64,000 nucleotides of DNA from an uncultured Pelagibacteraceae bacterium. GTDB lineage: Bacteria; Pseudomonadota; Alphaproteobacteria; Pelagibacterales; Pelagibacteraceae. Position 1 is the first letter of the stretch. Each line of letters begins with the position of its first letter. Shown here piece after piece: positions 52,254-61,178 of the stretch. A model generated the notes under the pieces. That model had not been told where the DNA came from. It ran no database searches and saw nothing but the letters and a program-made list of their open reading frames with translations. Made by a program: the position numbers and the translations under genes. The stretch covers positions 1 through 64,000 of the forward strand of contig CACMOZ010000003.1 of NCBI GenBank assembly GCA_902615435.1, written 5' to 3'.

Positions 52254-52919
52254 ATGGATCTAATTACAGTAATTATCATTGGTGTAATAGTTGCAGCAAC
52301 GGGTGTGATCAATCCAAAAGCTAAAGATCCAGAAGAAATAGCTAAAGCTCCAGAAACGCAGGTAACAACTCCAGAAGTTAAGGAGCCTGAACCAGAGCCC
52401 GAGCCTGAGCCCGAGCCTGAGCCTGAGCCTGAACCAGAGCCAGCTAAAGAACCAGAACCAGAGCCAGAACCGCAACCAGAACCAGAACCTCAAAAAGAAG
52501 AGCCAAAAGAAGAGGTAAATGCTGAACCAACTCAGGAGCTAGATGCAAAACCTGAAGAGGAAGAAGTTCAACCAGTTACAGAAGAAGCAACGGAAGCAAC
52601 AAAAGAAAAAGGGTTAAGTATGGTAAACATACTTCTTTATATATTAGGAGCAATTGCAGTAATTGCAGCTGGAATATATTTCTTTATGAGAAGAGAATCA
52701 TCAACTCAAAGTGCTGCAGATATAGCTAGAGCTCAGTCACAACAAGATCCAACTCCTGAACCTCAAGAGGAACCAGCTCAAGATGAGACGTATTCAGAGC
52801 CAGAACCAGAGCAACAACCAGTTCAAGAGGAAACTCCGACAGAAACTACTGAGGAAGAACCTCAATCAGAAAATAATGATCAATCATCTAACAACGATGA
52901 TGAAAATAATAATAGATAA
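52254..52919 (+). CDS. Low-complexity Pro/Glu-rich membrane protein of unknown function
   Basis: 221 aa; N-terminal hydrophobic segment, (P-E)n tract, central TM ILLYILGAIAVIAAGIYFFMRR, acidic C-terminus. Confidence 0.7.
   Translation: MDLITVIIIGVIVAATGVINPKAKDPEEIAKAPETQVTTPEVKEPEPEPEPEPEPEPEPEPEPAKEPEPEPEPQPEPEPQKEEPKEEVNAEPTQELDAKPEEEEVQPVTEEATEATKEKGLSMVNILLYILGAIAVIAAGIYFFMRRESSTQSAADIARAQSQQDPTPEPQEEPAQDETYSEPEPEQQPVQEETPTETTEEEPQSENNDQSSNNDDENNNR
52381..52505 (+). repeat. Degenerate hexanucleotide (gagcct/gaacca) Pro-Glu coding repeat
   Basis: Tandem gagccc/gagcct/gaacca units encoding PEPEPEPE. Confidence 0.85.
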
Positions 52920-52923
52920 TTTA

Positions 52924-53691
52924 TTAAAATTTTTTTCCACCTTCTAAATAGGCACATTTCTCACAAGTTTTTTCAATTTCTGGCGGCTGATCAAGATTTA
53001 AAACATCTTTCATTTCAATTAATTTTTCTTCAATCCAAGAAGTGTCCACCCTGTAAGGTATTAGTGTAGTTTTGAAGTATATTTTGTTATCAAATTTATC
53101 ATTTGTTTTTTCTCCATTACAAACATAAAAAAATGTTCGGTCAGAGACATCAAAGTTCATTTTTCTTAAAATATGAACATAAATATCCATTTGTAATTTG
53201 TAGCTAAAATGCCATTCGGCATCGAGATAAGAGGAAACTGTTACAGGATAAGTTGAAGATTGAGCTTTGTAGTCTACTACTACTATTTTTTTTTCATTTA
53301 AATCAAACCAAAGATCATCAATTCCTCCATGAATAATTAGATTAGTTTTTTCATCTAAATATGAAATACCACCTTTTAAAGAATTCCTCCAAGTATCTAA
53401 TTCTTTATGCTGATAAGGCACAAAGTTTAAATTATGCTTAATCATAATAGGATGAGGTTTTTGTTTTTTTCTATAAAGATCAAATTCCTTTTTTAACAAC
53501 TCATCTACTGCAACATTTAGAGCCCATCCAGGCATAGAAGGTTCTTTTAGGCCTTTAACTCGATCTAGGTAAAAGCATCGTTTACAACTAAGAAAATTAT
53601 AAAATTTGGACCTACTTATTTTAAAAGGGGTGTTAGATTTTTTATCGTAAATGGATGTTTTTCTTGTTCTGAAAGATACAACGTCTTTCAT
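52924..53691 (-). CDS. PD-(D/E)XK (RecB/Cas4-like) nuclease family protein
   Basis: GGIDDLWFDLNEKKIVVVDYKAQS catalytic motif; FLSCKRCFYLDRVKG N-terminal and CEKCAYLEGGKKF C-terminal cysteine pairs. Confidence 0.82.
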   Translation of the reverse strand: MKDVVSFRTRKTSIYDKKSNTPFKISRSKFYNFLSCKRCFYLDRVKGLKEPSMPGWALNVAVDELLKKEFDLYRKKQKPHPIMIKHNLNFVPYQHKELDTWRNSLKGGISYLDEKTNLIIHGGIDDLWFDLNEKKIVVVDYKAQSSTYPVTVSSYLDAEWHFSYKLQMDIYVHILRKMNFDVSDRTFFYVCNGEKTNDKFDNKIYFKTTLIPYRVDTSWIEEKLIEMKDVLNLDQPPEIEKTCEKCAYLEGGKKF

Positions 53692-55080
53692 TTAAATTTG
53701 TTTGAGTCTTTTTACTACTTCGGCTTTATCTAAAGATAAAATAACATCATATAGACCCGGCCCGAATCTTGAACCCACAAGAGCTATTCTTAGAGGCTGA
53801 CCCACACCTTTAAAATTTGTCTTATGTTTATCTATTAAGGATTTAATTATAGGTTCTAAAATTTCTCTAGATAAAGAGGATAGTTTTTCATATTCACTAA
53901 TAAAGTCGTTAATTACCTTTTTTGACAAATCATCAATTAATTTTTTATCATCTGAGCCAATCTCAATTTTATCATTAATTATATATTGTGCGTTATTCCA
54001 AATATCCTCTAAGGTTTTAGCTTTATTCTTTAAAAAACCCATTGATTTTAAAAGGACACTTTCTTTTTTTTGATCTATAGGTTTTTTGTATTTCGAAACA
54101 TATTCTTTGAAGAAATCAAATAGATCCTTTTCATCTATTGTTTTTATGTACGTTTCATTTATTGAGTAAATCCTATTCATATCAAGTTTTGAGGGTGATT
54201 TACCTACGCCACTTAAATCAAATAAATCAATGCTCTCTTGCTTAGTAAAAATCTCTTTATCTTTATAAGACCATCCTAATCTTAATAAATAATTCCTTAA
54301 TGCGTCCGAAATTATTCCAATTTTAACATAATCCTCAAGGGTAGATGCATTATCTCTTTTAGATAATTTTTTTCCTTGTTCACTATGAATTAATGGAATG
54401 TGAGCAAAGTTTGGAACGTCCCAATCCATGGCTTCATAGATTTGTTTTTGTTTAAAAGAATTAATCATATGATCATCACCTCTAATTACATGAGTAATTT
54501 TCATCTCATGGTCATCAACTGTTGCTGACAATTGGTATGTTGGTGATTTGTCTTTTCTTAATATAACAAAATCTTCAATAGTGGAATTTGAGATATTTCT
54601 TTCTCCTTGAACTAGATCTTTTATAACTGTATTTCCTGAAATTTTACTCTTAAATCTAATTACCGGTTTTACACCTTCTGGAATTTTAAGATCTTTAACA
54701 TCTCTCCACTTTCTATTGTAAACATACGGTATACCTTGTTTTTTACACTTATCTTTTTGCTCATTTATCTCTTCTTCAGAACAATAACATTCATAAGCAA
54801 AGCCTTTTTTTATTAATTCTTCAGCTACTGCAACATGTTTATTAATATTTTTAGACTGAATATATTCCTCACCATCATGCATAATTCCTAACCATGATAA
54901 TGATGAAATAATTTGCTTTTTAAATTCGTCTTTTGATCTTTCTTTATCTGTATCTTCAATTCTTAAAAAATATTTACCTTTATTTTTCTTAGCCAAAAGC
55001 CAATTAAATAAAGCTGTTCGAACACCACCAATGTGAAGAGGCCCAGTAGGAGAGGGCGCAAACCTACAATTAAAAGACAT
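53692..55080 (-). CDS. gltX: Glutamyl-tRNA synthetase
   Basis: RFAPSPTGPLHIGGVRTALFNWLLA, GKKLSKRDNAST. Confidence 0.97.
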   Translation of the reverse strand: MSFNCRFAPSPTGPLHIGGVRTALFNWLLAKKNKGKYFLRIEDTDKERSKDEFKKQIISSLSWLGIMHDGEEYIQSKNINKHVAVAEELIKKGFAYECYCSEEEINEQKDKCKKQGIPYVYNRKWRDVKDLKIPEGVKPVIRFKSKISGNTVIKDLVQGERNISNSTIEDFVILRKDKSPTYQLSATVDDHEMKITHVIRGDDHMINSFKQKQIYEAMDWDVPNFAHIPLIHSEQGKKLSKRDNASTLEDYVKIGIISDALRNYLLRLGWSYKDKEIFTKQESIDLFDLSGVGKSPSKLDMNRIYSINETYIKTIDEKDLFDFFKEYVSKYKKPIDQKKESVLLKSMGFLKNKAKTLEDIWNNAQYIINDKIEIGSDDKKLIDDLSKKVINDFISEYEKLSSLSREILEPIIKSLIDKHKTNFKGVGQPLRIALVGSRFGPGLYDVILSLDKAEVVKRLKQI

Positions 55081-55099
55081 TTCTATTAATTAGACTATT

Positions 55100-55774
55100 T
55101 TAGTGAAAGTTTCTATATAAAGAAACAAGTTTACCTTGAATTTTTATTCTATTAGCAGCGTAGATTTTTGTACCGTAGTTTCTATTTGCAGCCTCTAGCG
55201 CAACAGTGTTTCCTTTTTTTCTAATTCTTTTTAAAGTTGCTTCTTGGTCATCAATTAAAACAACTGCAATCTGACCACTATCTACATTTGAAGTTTTCTT
55301 AACGATTACTGTATCGCCATCATTAATGCCAGCTTCAATCATTGAGTCACCTTTAACTTTTAGTCCATAATGCTCACCATTATTTTGTAAATCTTCTGGC
55401 AAAGCCACTCTATCAACTTCTTGTTGAATTGCTTCAATCGGAGTTCCTGCTGCGATGCTTCCTAAAACAGATACATCAGTTGATTTAGCTTGTTCTTTAT
55501 CAAGCCCCCCTTTAATAACGCTTGGTGTGAAAGTATTAAAAATATCATTAGCACTCGCATTTTCTGGTAATTTGACAACTTCTAAAGCTCTTGCTTTATG
55601 TGCTAATCTTTTTACAAATCCTCGTTCTTCTAAAGCTGAGATTAATCTATGAATACCTGATTTCGACTTGAGGTTGAGTGAGTTTTTCATCTCCTCATAT
55701 GATGGGGATATCCCAGAAGATCTAATCTTCTTATTAATAAATATTAGTAAGTTTTTTTGTTTTTTTGTAAGCAT
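55100..55774 (-). CDS. lexA: LexA repressor
   Basis: N-terminal wHTH MLTKKQKNLLIFINKKIRSSGISPSYEEM, cleavage site IAAGTP, GDSMIEAGINDGD Ser, TLKRIRKKG Lys. ORF track starts at 55792; ATG 55774 fits known N-termini. Confidence 0.96.
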   Translation of the reverse strand: MLTKKQKNLLIFINKKIRSSGISPSYEEMKNSLNLKSKSGIHRLISALEERGFVKRLAHKARALEVVKLPENASANDIFNTFTPSVIKGGLDKEQAKSTDVSVLGSIAAGTPIEAIQQEVDRVALPEDLQNNGEHYGLKVKGDSMIEAGINDGDTVIVKKTSNVDSGQIAVVLIDDQEATLKRIRKKGNTVALEAANRNYGTKIYAANRIKIQGKLVSLYRNFH

Positions 55775-55796
55775 AGAACAAACCCCGTACATCTAT

Positions 55797-55811
55797 GTTC
55801 TACAAAAGTTC
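55797..55811 (-). promoter_or_regulatory. LexA/SOS box (GAACttttgtaGAAC on the minus strand; GTTC-N7-GTTC on plus)
   Basis: Exact GTTC-N7-GTTC, the alphaproteobacterial LexA consensus, about 22 bp upstream of the lexA start. Confidence 0.85.
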
Positions 55812-55844
55812 TATTTAAATTACAACTTGAAATAAGACCTGATT

Positions 55845-56639
55845 TCATTGAATTATTTGAGTAAATTTTTTTAATAACCCTGCAGGATTGTCAGATTTTA
55901 AAAGTGATTCACCAATAAGAAAATTTTTTATCCCTGTCTTTTCATAAATATATTTAGCATCAGTTTCATTCTTAATTCCACTTTCTGAAATGATAGGGCC
56001 TTTATGTTCTTTTAAAGTTTTAAAAATAGAAATCGTATTGTTTATAGATATGTCTAATGTTTTTAGGTTTCTATTATTAATTCCAATTAAAGCATCCTCG
56101 TACTTTAAAGCAGTCTCTGCTTCTTTATTATCATGAACCTCTACTATTACTGAAAGTTTATGTCTTTTTGCTTCAGCGTAAATTTCATCAGCTAACTTTT
56201 CATCTATTGCAGCAACTATTATTAAAATGCAATCACTACCAAAACTTTTAGATAAAGCGATTTGATATGGATCTATAAAAAAATCTTTTGCTAGAACAGG
56301 TATTTTAAACTTATTTTTAATATCTTTTATATAATCAAGTTTTCCTAAGAAATATTTTTCCTCAGTTAAAACTGAAAGGCAAGTAGCGCCGTTATCTAAA
56401 TACATTTTTGCAATATTTAAATGATTAAAATCTTTAACTAATTCTCCAGCAGATGGACTTGCTTTTTTTAGCTCTGTTATAAGTGAAACACCTTTATTAT
56501 TTGATATGGTATCTTTAAAATTTAAAAAGCTTTTTAAAGATTTAATTGTATTTTCAAGAGAGTCTAAAGAATTATTCTTTTTAATATTTTTCAAAGACTC
56601 TTTTTTTTCTTCGATAATCTTATCTAAAACGTTTGCCAT
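55845..56639 (-). CDS. trpC: Indole-3-glycerol phosphate synthase
   Basis: VSLITELKKASPSAGEL, PVLAKDFFIDPYQI, IGINNRNLKTL, ISESGI. Confidence 0.97.
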   Translation of the reverse strand: MANVLDKIIEEKKESLKNIKKNNSLDSLENTIKSLKSFLNFKDTISNNKGVSLITELKKASPSAGELVKDFNHLNIAKMYLDNGATCLSVLTEEKYFLGKLDYIKDIKNKFKIPVLAKDFFIDPYQIALSKSFGSDCILIIVAAIDEKLADEIYAEAKRHKLSVIVEVHDNKEAETALKYEDALIGINNRNLKTLDISINNTISIFKTLKEHKGPIISESGIKNETDAKYIYEKTGIKNFLIGESLLKSDNPAGLLKKFTQIIQ

Positions 56640-57634
56640 TATTTTGATTGTAATTTTCTAATATGTTCAAATACTTTACCAGAATTTATGTGTTCTGAAG
56701 CTTTTTTAAAGGCATTTTTAAAATCATTTTCCTTTCCTGCAACAATTAATCCAGCAGCAGTATTTAAAGCAACAGACTGTGAAAACTCATTAGAAGTTCC
56801 TTTGTATATTTCTATAATTTTTTCAGAATTGTATTCTGCATTTTTTCCTTTTAAATTTTCTTTATTTCCTGAATTTAAACCAAGCTCCTTAGGATCAATT
56901 ATAAATTCATTTATTTTACCATCTTTCAATTCTACAACATTAGTTTTTGCAAAAGGTGAAATCTCATCCATGCCATCATCGCTATGAACAATATAGGCAT
57001 GAACAACATTGTTTTCTTTTAAAGCTTCAGCAAATGGTTTCATCCATTTTTTATCAAAAACACCAACAACTTGTCTTTTAACTTGAGCCGGACTGCTTAA
57101 AGGACCAATTAAATTGAAAATAGTTTTTTTGCCCATTTTTTTTCTAGCAGGACCAACATGTTTCATTGCTGAGTGGTAATTTGGCGCAAACATAAAAGCA
57201 AAATTCAAATTTTTAATACTTTCTTCCACCTCATTTGGCTTTAGATTAATATTAATTTTTAATGCTTCTAATACATCAGCTGAACCACAATTAGATGAAA
57301 CAGCTTTATTTCCATGTTTAGCAACTTTAACACCCATGCTTGCTAAAACTATTGCAGCTGCAGTTGAAATATTTAAAGAGTTTTGACCATCTCCTCCAGT
57401 TCCACATGTATCAATAGTATTTGGATCTGCTGAAACTTTTGTTGCTTTATCTCTTAGAACAAAGATGCCCCCAGCTAATTCATCTTTTGTCTCACCTTTT
57501 ATTATTAAAGCTTCTAGAATTTCAATAATTTGATCTTCTTCATGTTTACCTTCCATCAGATCTGAAAAAAGAGATTTACTTTCCTCAAAAGATAAGTTCA
57601 GACCTTGCTTTAATTTAGTAATTGCATCAGACAT
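56639..57634 (-). CDS. trpD: Anthranilate phosphoribosyltransferase
   Basis: DTCGTGGDGQNSLNISTAAAIV, KHGNKAVSSNCGSADVLEAL. Confidence 0.98.
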   Translation of the reverse strand: MSDAITKLKQGLNLSFEESKSLFSDLMEGKHEEDQIIEILEALIIKGETKDELAGGIFVLRDKATKVSADPNTIDTCGTGGDGQNSLNISTAAAIVLASMGVKVAKHGNKAVSSNCGSADVLEALKININLKPNEVEESIKNLNFAFMFAPNYHSAMKHVGPARKKMGKKTIFNLIGPLSSPAQVKRQVVGVFDKKWMKPFAEALKENNVVHAYIVHSDDGMDEISPFAKTNVVELKDGKINEFIIDPKELGLNSGNKENLKGKNAEYNSEKIIEIYKGTSNEFSQSVALNTAAGLIVAGKENDFKNAFKKASEHINSGKVFEHIRKLQSK

Positions 57635-57636
57635 AT

Positions 57637-58203
57637 TTAATTATTAATAAAATTTTTAATCAATTTCATGCCCATTTTAGTACTTATGCTTTCAGGATGA
57701 AACTGAAACCCGTGAATATTATAGTTTTTATGCATTAACCCCATAACCGTTTTATTCATTGTTTCAGCAGTTATTATCAGGTCTTTTGGGAACTTTTTAC
57801 GATCAACTACTAAACTGTGATATCTTGTTGCTTCAAAATTATTTTCAATATTTTTAAATAAACCCGTTTTTTGATGTTTAATTTTACTTGTTTTCCCGTG
57901 CATTAAATTTTTAGCTCTTATTATTTTTCCACCAAAAACTTGGCCAATAATCTGATGACCCAAACAAACTCCAAGAATAGGTATTTTTTTATGAACTTCT
58001 TTAACTATCTTTAGACAATTTCCAGCTTGATTAGGATTACCAGGACCAGGTGAAATAACAATTTTATCATATTTTTTTCTTAATATTGTTTTTCCATCAA
58101 TCTTATCATTTCTAACTACCTCAACATTTTTTTTAAAATTAGAGATGTAATGAAATAAGTTGTAAGTAAAACTATCGTAGTTATCTATTAATAGTATTTT
58201 CAT
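57637..58203 (-). CDS. trpG: Anthranilate synthase component II (glutamine amidotransferase)
   Basis: IDNYDSFTYNLFHYI, VISPGPGNPNQAG, ILGVCLGHQIIGQVFGG, GFQFHPES. Confidence 0.97.
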   Translation of the reverse strand: MKILLIDNYDSFTYNLFHYISNFKKNVEVVRNDKIDGKTILRKKYDKIVISPGPGNPNQAGNCLKIVKEVHKKIPILGVCLGHQIIGQVFGGKIIRAKNLMHGKTSKIKHQKTGLFKNIENNFEATRYHSLVVDRKKFPKDLIITAETMNKTVMGLMHKNYNIHGFQFHPESISTKMGMKLIKNFINN

Positions 58204-59661
58204 TTAATCTACCGCTCTCATCAAGGCTTTAGCTTTATTTACTGTTTCAGCATACTCTTTTTCAGGCTTACTATCCGCGACTACACCTGCACCAGCTTGT
58301 ACATAAAATTTTTTATTCTTTATTAAAGCCGTTCTTAAAGCAATGCAGGTATCAAATTCACCGTTTGGAGTAAAATAACCAATGCCTCCTGCATATAGTT
58401 TTCTTTTAGTTTTCTCTAATTCATCGATGATTTCCATAGCCCTTATTTTTGGAGCGCCACTTACCGTTCCAGCTGGAAAGCCTGATAACAAAGTCTCAAA
58501 TAATGAAAATTTATTATTAAATTTACCTATAACATTTGAGACAATATGCATTACATGAGAGTATCTCTCGACTTTAAACTTTTCGGTTACTTTAACCGTA
58601 TTTACTTTAGAAACTTTTCCAACGTCATTTCTTCCAAGATCCAACAACATTAAATGTTCAGCTAATTCTTTTTTATCTTTTAGAAGATCTAACTCATATT
58701 TTTTATCTTCTTTACTGTTTTTTCCTCTTGGTCTAGTACCAGCGATAGGTCTTATTGTTACTTCTCCTCCTCTCAGTCTAACTAATATTTCTGGGCTGCT
58801 GCCGAGTATGTTAAAATCTCTATAGTTAAAATAAAACATAAAAGGTGATGGGTTAGATTTTCTTAAATGATTATAAATTTCTATTGGTGTTTTATTTATT
58901 TTTCTTTCAAATCTTTGACTTAAAACAACTTGAAAAATATCTCCTTTTTCAATGTATGTTTTTGCTTTTTTAACAAGTGACTTAAATTTTTCTTTAGAGG
59001 TATTTGATTTAATTAAATTTTTATTAGGTTTAAATGAAAATTTTTCTGGAAGTTTAATGTTTTCAAAATCTTCATACAAATCAAATCTTTTGTTTATTGC
59101 GTAATATTCTTCTTCATAATTTTTAATTTTTGTATCTGCATAAACGTTTTCAACATAAAAAATCTTTTTTTTAACATTGTCATAAATAACTAAATTTTTA
59201 GGTCTAGATAGCCTAACATCAGGTATCTTAAGATCATCTTTACAATTGTTAGGAATTTTTTCTATATAACGAATAACGTCATAAGAAAAATAACCTACAA
59301 GCATTGAGGACATTGAAGGCAATTGATTTGGAATTTTTATCTTAAATTCCTTAATTAATTTGTTTATATATTTTAATGGATCAGATTTAATTTTAGATTT
59401 TTTATCTGAACTATTAATTGTAATAATATTCTTATTAATGTTCCATATTTTATCAGGATTAAGTCCAATTATTGTATAACGACCTCTAATTGTTCCTTTT
59501 TCTACTGACTCAAAAATAAAGCTATTTTTTTCAGCCAATAGAAATCTAAATAAGTTTTCAACTTTATAATATTGATTACAAGATCTAGCTCTAAATAAAA
59601 TTTGATGTTTTTTTTTAGAATGGCTTTTTTTAAATTCTTTAAAACTTAAGTTTAACTTCAT
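58204..59661 (-). CDS. trpE: Anthranilate synthase component I
   Basis: GDIFQVVLSQRFE, SPEILVRLRGGEVTIRPIAGTRPRG, LLSGFPAGTVSGAPKIRAMEII. Confidence 0.97.
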   Translation of the reverse strand: MKLNLSFKEFKKSHSKKKHQILFRARSCNQYYKVENLFRFLLAEKNSFIFESVEKGTIRGRYTIIGLNPDKIWNINKNIITINSSDKKSKIKSDPLKYINKLIKEFKIKIPNQLPSMSSMLVGYFSYDVIRYIEKIPNNCKDDLKIPDVRLSRPKNLVIYDNVKKKIFYVENVYADTKIKNYEEEYYAINKRFDLYEDFENIKLPEKFSFKPNKNLIKSNTSKEKFKSLVKKAKTYIEKGDIFQVVLSQRFERKINKTPIEIYNHLRKSNPSPFMFYFNYRDFNILGSSPEILVRLRGGEVTIRPIAGTRPRGKNSKEDKKYELDLLKDKKELAEHLMLLDLGRNDVGKVSKVNTVKVTEKFKVERYSHVMHIVSNVIGKFNNKFSLFETLLSGFPAGTVSGAPKIRAMEIIDELEKTKRKLYAGGIGYFTPNGEFDTCIALRTALIKNKKFYVQAGAGVVADSKPEKEYAETVNKAKALMRAVD

Positions 59662-61115
59662 TGAAATGAATTTTTGACACGATCTATAGTTCTTTGATTA
59701 ATCTCAACTTTATACTTCTGATTAGCATTTTCATCAAATGATTGATAGATTTTGTTGATCAAATTTAATCGCGCCTTTGCTTCGTATTGTTCAAATTCAT
59801 TACTTTCTTTATCCAGTTTTTTATATTCAGTTTTTTTTGTCAATATTAAAAAACTCTCTGTGAGTGTATTATTTGTAATTAGATTTATTTTTTCATTTTC
59901 AAATGAAAAGATTTTTTTAACTAAGCCTTCATCAAATACATCGTTTTGTTTTAAATCAGAGATTTTATAATCTTTAATAATCAAACCATTATCATCAGCA
60001 AATTTTTTAAAACCATCACCATCAAAAGCACCCAAGCTGATATCTTTGGCTAATGATGTATTTTTCTCAATTTTTTCTTTAAAACTTAATTGAGAATTTA
60101 ATGCTTCTAAAACCTCCGGGTCATTCATGGGCCTATTTTTTTTCTCTTCATTTTTAATTTCTGCTAAATAATATTTACTATCAATATTTAAAATCTCAGG
60201 AGATTGCGGTATTTTTAAATTGAATATCTTTTTAAATAGGTTATCAGGTAAATTTTCTATCTTCTCCTTCTTTTCGTTCTCTTTTTTTGCATTTACTTTA
60301 TTAATTTCTACAATCTTTAAATTATTTGCTTTTGCTGTATCTTCAAAAGATTGTCCATCCAAAATATTGTTTTCAATAATATCTAATAATTTAAAAAAAT
60401 TTTCATTATACTCTTTACTTCCACTTATTAGTTCCGGCTTGATTTCTGCATATCTTATTGATTTCACTTCAAAAACAAATATATTTTTATTTCTTTCATA
60501 AAGCTCTATCATACTTTCTTGTGAGGGTTTATTTTTAGAGTGATATTTATTTAAATTTATATATTGAATTGTTTTTGTTTGATTTTCCTTTCTAAACTGT
60601 TTTTCTACTAAAGTTTCAGGAATAACTATTCCGCCTGCTAAAGAACCTAAAAACTGTCTCCTTTTTTCTTGTTCAACAATGTTTGCTTCAAACTGAGGGG
60701 CTGTTGTTCCACTTTTGAGTAAAAATTTTTCATACTCAGTTCTAGAAAATTTATCATCTTTAGAAAATAATTTATCATTTTTAATTATATGCCTAAGAGC
60801 ATTATCGCTAACTACAATGCCAAGTTTTTCTATTTCTAATGACATTACTTTTTTTCCGATAAAATCGGATAAAATTTGTTCAACGAGATCAGTTTTCGAC
60901 AAGTTTTTAATCTGATCCTCATTTAGATTTAGTCGATTAATATAATTTACAAACTCTTGAGCGCTTATTTTATTTGAATCCACGGTTGCAACTACGTTTT
61001 GATTTCCACCTCTAAAAACGTCACCCATCCCCCAGAAGACAAAAGGTAGAATTATTATTCCAACCAGAAGCTTGAGAAAAAAAGATTTCGATAATTTTCC
61101 TATTGATGTTGTCAT
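59658..61115 (-). CDS. PpiD/SurA_N-type membrane-anchored periplasmic folding protein
   Basis: N-terminal TM then GDVFRGGNQNVVATVDSNKISAQEFVNYINRL; next to trpE and tpiA as in other alphaproteobacteria. Confidence 0.88.
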   Translation of the reverse strand: MTTSIGKLSKSFFLKLLVGIIILPFVFWGMGDVFRGGNQNVVATVDSNKISAQEFVNYINRLNLNEDQIKNLSKTDLVEQILSDFIGKKVMSLEIEKLGIVVSDNALRHIIKNDKLFSKDDKFSRTEYEKFLLKSGTTAPQFEANIVEQEKRRQFLGSLAGGIVIPETLVEKQFRKENQTKTIQYINLNKYHSKNKPSQESMIELYERNKNIFVFEVKSIRYAEIKPELISGSKEYNENFFKLLDIIENNILDGQSFEDTAKANNLKIVEINKVNAKKENEKKEKIENLPDNLFKKIFNLKIPQSPEILNIDSKYYLAEIKNEEKKNRPMNDPEVLEALNSQLSFKEKIEKNTSLAKDISLGAFDGDGFKKFADDNGLIIKDYKISDLKQNDVFDEGLVKKIFSFENEKINLITNNTLTESFLILTKKTEYKKLDKESNEFEQYEAKARLNLINKIYQSFDENANQKYKVEINQRTIDRVKNSFQ

Positions 61116-61178
61116 TATATTAATTTAATAAGTTCAAAATTATACACCTATAGATTAAAATTTTAATTAAGGCAAATT

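Noticed and set aside
52260-52493. 77-aa minus-strand ORF rich in W/F/L/R
   Set aside because: Artefact of the antisense of the GAGCCT Pro-Glu repeat
52381-52505. Possible CRISPR-like repeat array
   Set aside because: Repeats are contiguous 6-mers without spacers and encode PE dipeptides in frame
52924-53691. Cas4 of a CRISPR system
   Set aside because: No cas1/cas2 or repeat array anywhere in the window; only a generic RecB-like nuclease can be supported
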